DNA from: Lucifuga dentata
Taxonomy: Eukaryota > Chordata > Actinopteri > Ophidiiformes > Bythitidae
Assembly (NCBI GenBank): GCA_014773175.1
Contig: VXCM01001539.1
Coordinates: 62,001-126,000 of the forward strand
Reading direction: 5' to 3'
DNA length: 64,000 nucleotides
A program made the translations under genes and the position numbers. Under the pieces are notes generated by a model. It ran no database searches. It was given only the letters and a program-made list of their open reading frames with translations, and had not been told where the DNA came from. Below are positions 59,092-64,000 of this stretch, piece after piece (positions within the stretch are counted from its first letter, which is position 1; each line of letters starts with the position of its first letter).

Positions 59092-59092
59092 N
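59092..59092. other. Single-N assembly join in poly-A
   Basis: One N in an A homopolymer of about 30 bases. Confidence 0.7.
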
Positions 59093-59534
59093 AAAAAAAA
59101 AAAAAAAATCAATATACACACTAACTGATAACTTCTTCACTGACTGTGAAAATTAAATTATAGCAATCGACCTTAAGAGTTTTTGAACTGAAAAATATCA
59201 GCAGTGCTTAAGACTTAATAAGAGAATGTTCCACTGGATGGATTTGGTTGGAATATGTATGGATGATTGGGAATCGTAGGCCAGATTGGGAATCGTTGGC
59301 AAATGAGCATCACCAGTAAACAGGCATGAACTGATTTTAAAAATTGCATTGACAGTGCAGAGTAAGCTGAATAGTAATAGAATCTGAAAGATTAATAGAA
59401 TTAATAGAAAAAGATATGCATGTGTTTATATGCATTACTTAGAATTTAATATGTTCTGGTTTACATTTCTAAAATTACACAAATTTTATATAATGCCTGA
59501 GAGTTTACAGTACAAACCACTGGGCTGTTGTTAC

Positions 59535-60374
59535 GTTTCCAAAAATTCTTTATTAGAGGTTTTGTGCTTGAGTAAAATCATACAAGCCAGTTCCTCCAAA
59601 CAAACAGAGATTTTTCGCTGGCAGAAGTGTGAGATAGAGTGGGTNAAGCCAGTTCCTCCAAACAAACAGAGATTTTTCGCTGGCAGAAGTGTGAGATAGA
59701 GTGGGTGAGGTAGTGTGTGAGTGTGACAGAGCGAGAGAAGATGGGGTGGACAGAAAGTAATACATAGAACTCTTTCTTTGCTTGAGATGAATGGCTAAGA
59801 GATGGAGTGAGTGAACTTGGGTTAGCGTCGCTTCCTTGACATTTTTCTGTGAACAGAGAGCTCTCCCACAGAAAAGGCAAAAGGGCCGTGTGCGTACCCT
59901 GAAGCTGGAGCAGATGTCACCTGTCTGTGGCTGAAACCTTTTTATTCTGCTTGGATCGACTGTGGTGAAAGTGCATTACAAACAGAGGCTGTTTTCCTCT
60001 ATTGTTGTTTCCAAAACTTCTTTATTTGAGTTACGTGCTTGAGTAAAATAATACAAGCTAGTTCCTGCCAAACAGAGATTTTACGCTGGCAGAAGTGTGA
60101 GATAGAGTGGGGGGAGATAGTGTGACAGAGAGAGAAGATGGGGTGGACAGAAAGTAATACATAGAACTCTTTCTTTGGTTGAGATGAATGGCGAAGAGAT
60201 GGAGTGAGTGAACTTGGGTTATTGTCACTTCCTTGACATTTTTCTGTGAATGGAGAGCTCTCCCACAGAAAAGGCAAAAGGGCTGTGTGTGTGCCCTGAA
60301 GCTGGAGCAGATGTCACCTGTCTGTGGCTGAAACCTTTTTATTCACTAGTGCTTGGATCTACTGTGGTGAAAGT
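59535..60374. repeat. Tandem duplication of a ~370-bp segment
   Basis: 59535-59972 and 60007-60374 share GATGGGGTGGACAGAAAGTA, CTTCCTTGACATTTTTCTGT and CTGGAGCAGATGTCACCTGT in the same order, with scattered differences. The first copy is lengthened by an artefactual 61-bp duplicate. Mismatches show this duplication is real and not recent. Confidence 0.85.
59584..59706. other. Single-N join flanked by exact 61-bp direct duplicates
   Basis: 59584-59644 recurs exactly at 59646-59706 around one N at 59645; absent from the second copy of the tandem duplication, which supports an artefact. Confidence 0.92.
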
Positions 60375-60906
60375 AAGACAGAAATAAAGAGAGAGAGAGA
60401 GAAAGGAGGCGGGGAAGAAGCTTGTAAAAGTGGACAAAATGAAGAGAAAAGGACAGTAGAAGTGGATAAAAGAGGGAGGAAATAGAAATAGACAACAGAA
60501 TACAGCAGGGAGAGATATACAGACCTGTGTGTGTCCATGTGTGTGTGTGTGTACATGTGCATGTGTGTTTGTGTGTCTTCATTCATAGAGCTTCTCTGTG
60601 GGTTTTGCTGGCAGTCTGTGACTTCTAGTGCTTGAGTAATCCTCCTGGGAACACGCTGAAGCTGCCAAAGTGCCATCCAGCTCCTCTTTTCACTCTTTAC
60701 CACCCTCAAGCTCGTCTATCTGTCTTTCCCACTTTCTCAATACTTCTCTTTCATTTCAGTCTTAATTACCTTAATATCATCCAAATTTATTTATGTCTCT
60801 GCCCTGTTTCTGGTTTTGTGCTCTTTGCTTTCGAGGCCTTGCATTGCGATTCATCTCTTCATGGTCTCGGTTTGAATTCTTCCTAATCTGAAGGATTCAT
60901 GCTCTT

Positions 60907-60929
60907 TTTTTTTTTTTTTTTTTTTTTTA
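60907..60929. repeat. Poly-T tract
   Basis: About 23 T in a row; no associated element recognised. Confidence 0.8.
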
Positions 60930-63412
60930 CTCCTCTACTCTTGCCTATAGAATCTGTGTTTCACTTCTCAGAGTGAGGCCTTTCCCATGGGTTGACCAAA
61001 CTAAGGCCTGGCTCCCTTCACTTCTGTATGACTGCACAGGAACAGAAACAGAGGCATTCACTGGAGAGTCTGCTGCTGGGCGGCTAAACGATAGATCTCC
61101 ACTGGCCAGGGTGAAAGCATTTCTGTACGTTTGATCTCGGATCGTTACGATCATTAAAACAACTCATATTTTGTGTTTTTTGTAAGGAACGAGAATGGGA
61201 TCCAAGAGAGTGGATGCATGTGCTTAGTGAAATTATGGCATTATTAACCACCCTGAACTATGTTTATCTCATCTTGTATGCTATTTAATTTTAATTCCCC
61301 TCATAATGTGGTCTGGTAAAGCTAAACTCCACACCTCTCTCTTAACAAAACTGCATTGAGGACAGATGTCTTTTAGATTTACTTTCATTGTGATGAAGGA
61401 AACAATGATTCTTAGACATGATTTCAACTTTCTGCTACTTCTGCCTCATGCAAAACTTTTGAGTGCAGCAAGAGATTATACATGGCTGTTGGTAGTGCAA
61501 AGGCCACAGGGAAACCTTTGCTAAGTCTCACCTGGTGGACGCAGGTCAAAGCTCACAAACATATAATATGTGGATTTATAGCTACAAACAACTTAAAGAA
61601 ATTCCCAGCAAATGTGACGGCTGCCACATTAATTGAGCAATAAAGCCAGACATCCAAGTAAATATTTTTAAGTCTACATTACTGGCCCAAAGAGGGACTT
61701 GGGTTTCTGGTTTCCTGTAGTTGAATGGAGGCCTCATCCTACCCATCCATCACCACTGCCACTGTCCTCCACCCCAAACTCCAAACCACCCACCATCCCA
61801 CTGGCACCTGCTGCATTGGAATTCAGGTCAGCAGGGGGAGTCACAGAATCGCTCTCAGAATGATTGGTGAAACGGGAGGGGTAGGGGTAGTGGAGGCGTC
61901 TCATTTTGTTTTTTCTCTTGGCACCAAAGCCCATGCCCCTGAGTACAATCAGCCCCATTGTGCAGCAACAAAAGATTCATAATTAAAGCACATTAAGTAA
62001 ATCATTTTTTAAAAAAAGAGGAGCTCATCCAAGCAATTGTCTCTAGATTCAGGCTGACAGATTCACTTTGGTTACCAGATGGACCAAGCTTTGGTTTATG
62101 CCGTAGGCTTTTGAACCTTAGACCACACATAAGCATGCACTGCAATCTAAAATATTTTTGTCAGGTTGTGTGACTGTACCCAAGTTTTGTAATTATTTAA
62201 CAAGATAGAAATAATATTGTGCTTGTTTCAATGATAGCGTGTGCTTAAATAATGTTCCCAATGCAAAGGTGCATTGAAATACAGAAAAAACTCAAACTGT
62301 GAGAGTTGCTCTTACAGCTTTTCTCTTCAAATCCTTTTCCTAGAGAAACGGTTTAATATTAGTTTCACAGAAGGGTAATGGGAGGATCGGTGTGAAAAAG
62401 GATTTGATGATGCTTAGAATTTCCATATGGTGACCATGATATTATCTCCACTTTTGATCCTCCTCCAATCATCTGTAGTCTATGTTGACTGGGAACAAAA
62501 ACGAATTAAAGAAATAACATTTTAATAAGTGTCCATACCTACTTCATTCATTAGTCCTCCTCGTCCCACCCACCTTCCTCTTCCTTTCCCCCTTTTTAAC
62601 CATTCCACAAATCCTCAATTAAGTGTGTAATGGGCCTCTGAAGCAGGTTTGTGTGCTCTTTGTTTAGCTTTGGGGAATCGGCTGACATTAATGTTCCTCT
62701 TGAGCATGTAAATAGCCTGAGCTGTGGGAGCGCGGAGCAGAGCTGCCACTTGTCCTCTTAATCGCAGAGAGCTCCATCACTTTCATACATTTTGGGAGCC
62801 AGAATGGGCCATGCATGAGAACTTCAGCACCACATACAATACCCAGACTCGGAGGAGTAACCTCAGCACCCATGTCCACCTCCCACTTCTTCCGGTATAA
62901 ACCCGTTTGTGCTTTCCTGGTTCCCTTAGGACCCTTTACCCTCACTGCTACACCAACACCCCTCCTACTATACAGACCCCCAACCAATCCTCCTGCTGCC
63001 TGGTTGCTGTTCCCCACTGCTCAGCCTATCCCAACCCAACAAGCCCAGCTGACAGAGCTTACTGTCTAGTTTTGTTTACTTCACCCACTTGTCCAGCGGA
63101 ACACACAACAATCCCCTTCATTGCCTGTTTGTCAGCCCCCCTTTCAGGGGCTAAAAGAGGAGAAAAAGATGTAGGGGGGTTACAAAAACAAAAACAAAGG
63201 AAACAATTAACTTGCCCCTCCTCCACATGAACCCTGTGCTAGTGGTTTCCCAGCTCTAGAATCTGTGAACTAACTTGGAGGCCAGTAAAGTGGTCCATTA
63301 TTCCAGTATGGGTGCGTGTTCCAAGAGCGGCTTGGCTCAATGACTGATGAACACAGAGAGGTTTTTGTTTGAGGATTTTGGCTCGCAGCTTCACGCACTG
63401 CTTAATTAGGAG

Positions 63413-63413
63413 C

Positions 63414-63485
<72 letters not shown>
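63413..63485. repeat. (CTAT)n microsatellite
   Basis: About 18 CTAT units followed by degenerate CTAGACAT variants. Confidence 0.95.
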
Positions 63486-64000
63486 GACATCTATCTAGAC
63501 ATCGAAATGCACAATATATGTGAAATTATTTATTATGTAATAGTTTATCTCTCTTTGGTTCTTTGTATTGATGCATGGATTTACAAATCCTGCCCTGAGG
63601 ATGTATGCTGACATCACAGTGAATCCTGGTTCCTCTCACATTGTGAGGATTACTGTGGACGGGGGGATTTTGGAGGAATTTCTGTTGTATCCTTAAATCT
63701 TGATTGAGGGGTTTTACCTTCCCCTGAGCAGGCTAATGTGAATGTGCTTTGTGGATTTGTATGTGAGGAGATCAGAAAGTAAAATGTGTTTTAAAAAAAG
63801 GCATTTGCCCAGAGGTTCTAACTGATTATGAATGACTGTGACTATAGGAAGGCGGTTGTAATTAGGGGGTGGAAAAAGCCGAAGCGAGTGCAGTCACTCT
63901 CAATGCCATTCCAGTGCTGTGTGTGACTGAAGAAATATTTACATAGTTTGACAAAGTATGCAGTGAATAATGATGTGGAAAGACAACAATGAACTGAGGA

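Larger units (their letters stand above)
56773..64000 (+). other. Putative slc1a2 intron 1 (partial, runs off the window)
   Basis: No coding exon, transporter motif or other gene is recognised on either strand. It holds several simple repeats, two assembly joins and a local tandem duplication, listed separately. If the upstream exon call is wrong, this is intergenic. Confidence 0.4.

Noticed and set aside
63413..63485. CRISPR-like regular repetition
   Set aside because: A simple tetranucleotide microsatellite in a vertebrate genome, with no spacers.
63369..63611. Open frame with an Ile-Tyr-Leu-Ser repeat
   Set aside because: Produced by translating the CTAT microsatellite.

Overview
The window is vertebrate nuclear DNA, almost certainly from a teleost fish. 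It is AT-rich and intron-rich, with GT-AG splicing, abundant di- to pentanucleotide microsatellites, and fish-type non-LTR retrotransposon and MITE fragments. Gene content and orientation match the conserved vertebrate block FJX1 - PAMR1 - SLC1A2 (human 11p13, read in reverse).

Layout. (1) 1-2760: fjx1, an intact single-exon gene on the minus strand for a Golgi four-jointed kinase, with a GC-rich 5' flank. (2) 2.8-20 kb: intergenic DNA with simple repeats, decayed mobile elements, a large fold-back element at 17.35-17.99 kb and a degenerate TTAGGG-like tract at 18.7-19.6 kb. (3) 20.26-45.28 kb: pamr1 on the plus strand, 14 coding exons reconstructed with consistent splice phases, giving a predicted 1188-residue secreted protein: signal segment, Cys-rich N-terminus, CUB, EGF, two sushi domains, a 299-residue Lys/Glu-rich segment, two more sushi domains, and a trypsin-like domain whose catalytic Ser is replaced by Thr. 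The human protein, as I remember it, has two sushi domains and no Lys/Glu-rich segment. (4) 46-56.5 kb: intergenic DNA dominated by mobile elements: a TA-flanked MITE (49.57-49.95), a DNA-transposon-like element with about 155-bp terminal inverted repeats holding a broken PIN-like ORF and a LINE fragment (50.07-52.68), and a 5'-truncated RTE-like LINE with an 11-bp target-site duplication (54.37-55.27). (5) 56.56-56.77 kb: probable non-coding first exon of slc1a2 (glial glutamate transporter), inferred from synteny and a good splice donor; the rest of the window would be its first intron.

Two genome-scale patterns cross these regions. A family of TTAA-bounded inverted-repeat elements occurs six times (about 4.2, 15.9, 17.3, 25.7, 47.0 and 55.4 kb). 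Thirteen single-N positions mark assembly joins; six of them are flanked by exact 61-67-bp direct duplicates that look like unmerged contig overlaps rather than biology.

The genes do not form an operon; they are neighbours by ancient synteny. The best candidates for something under-described are the PIN-like ORF inside a long-TIR element, the enlarged teleost PAMR1 with its charged insert, and a possible 90-nt in-phase cassette exon in pamr1 intron 2. All calls come from reading the sequence and from remembered family features; no searches were run.
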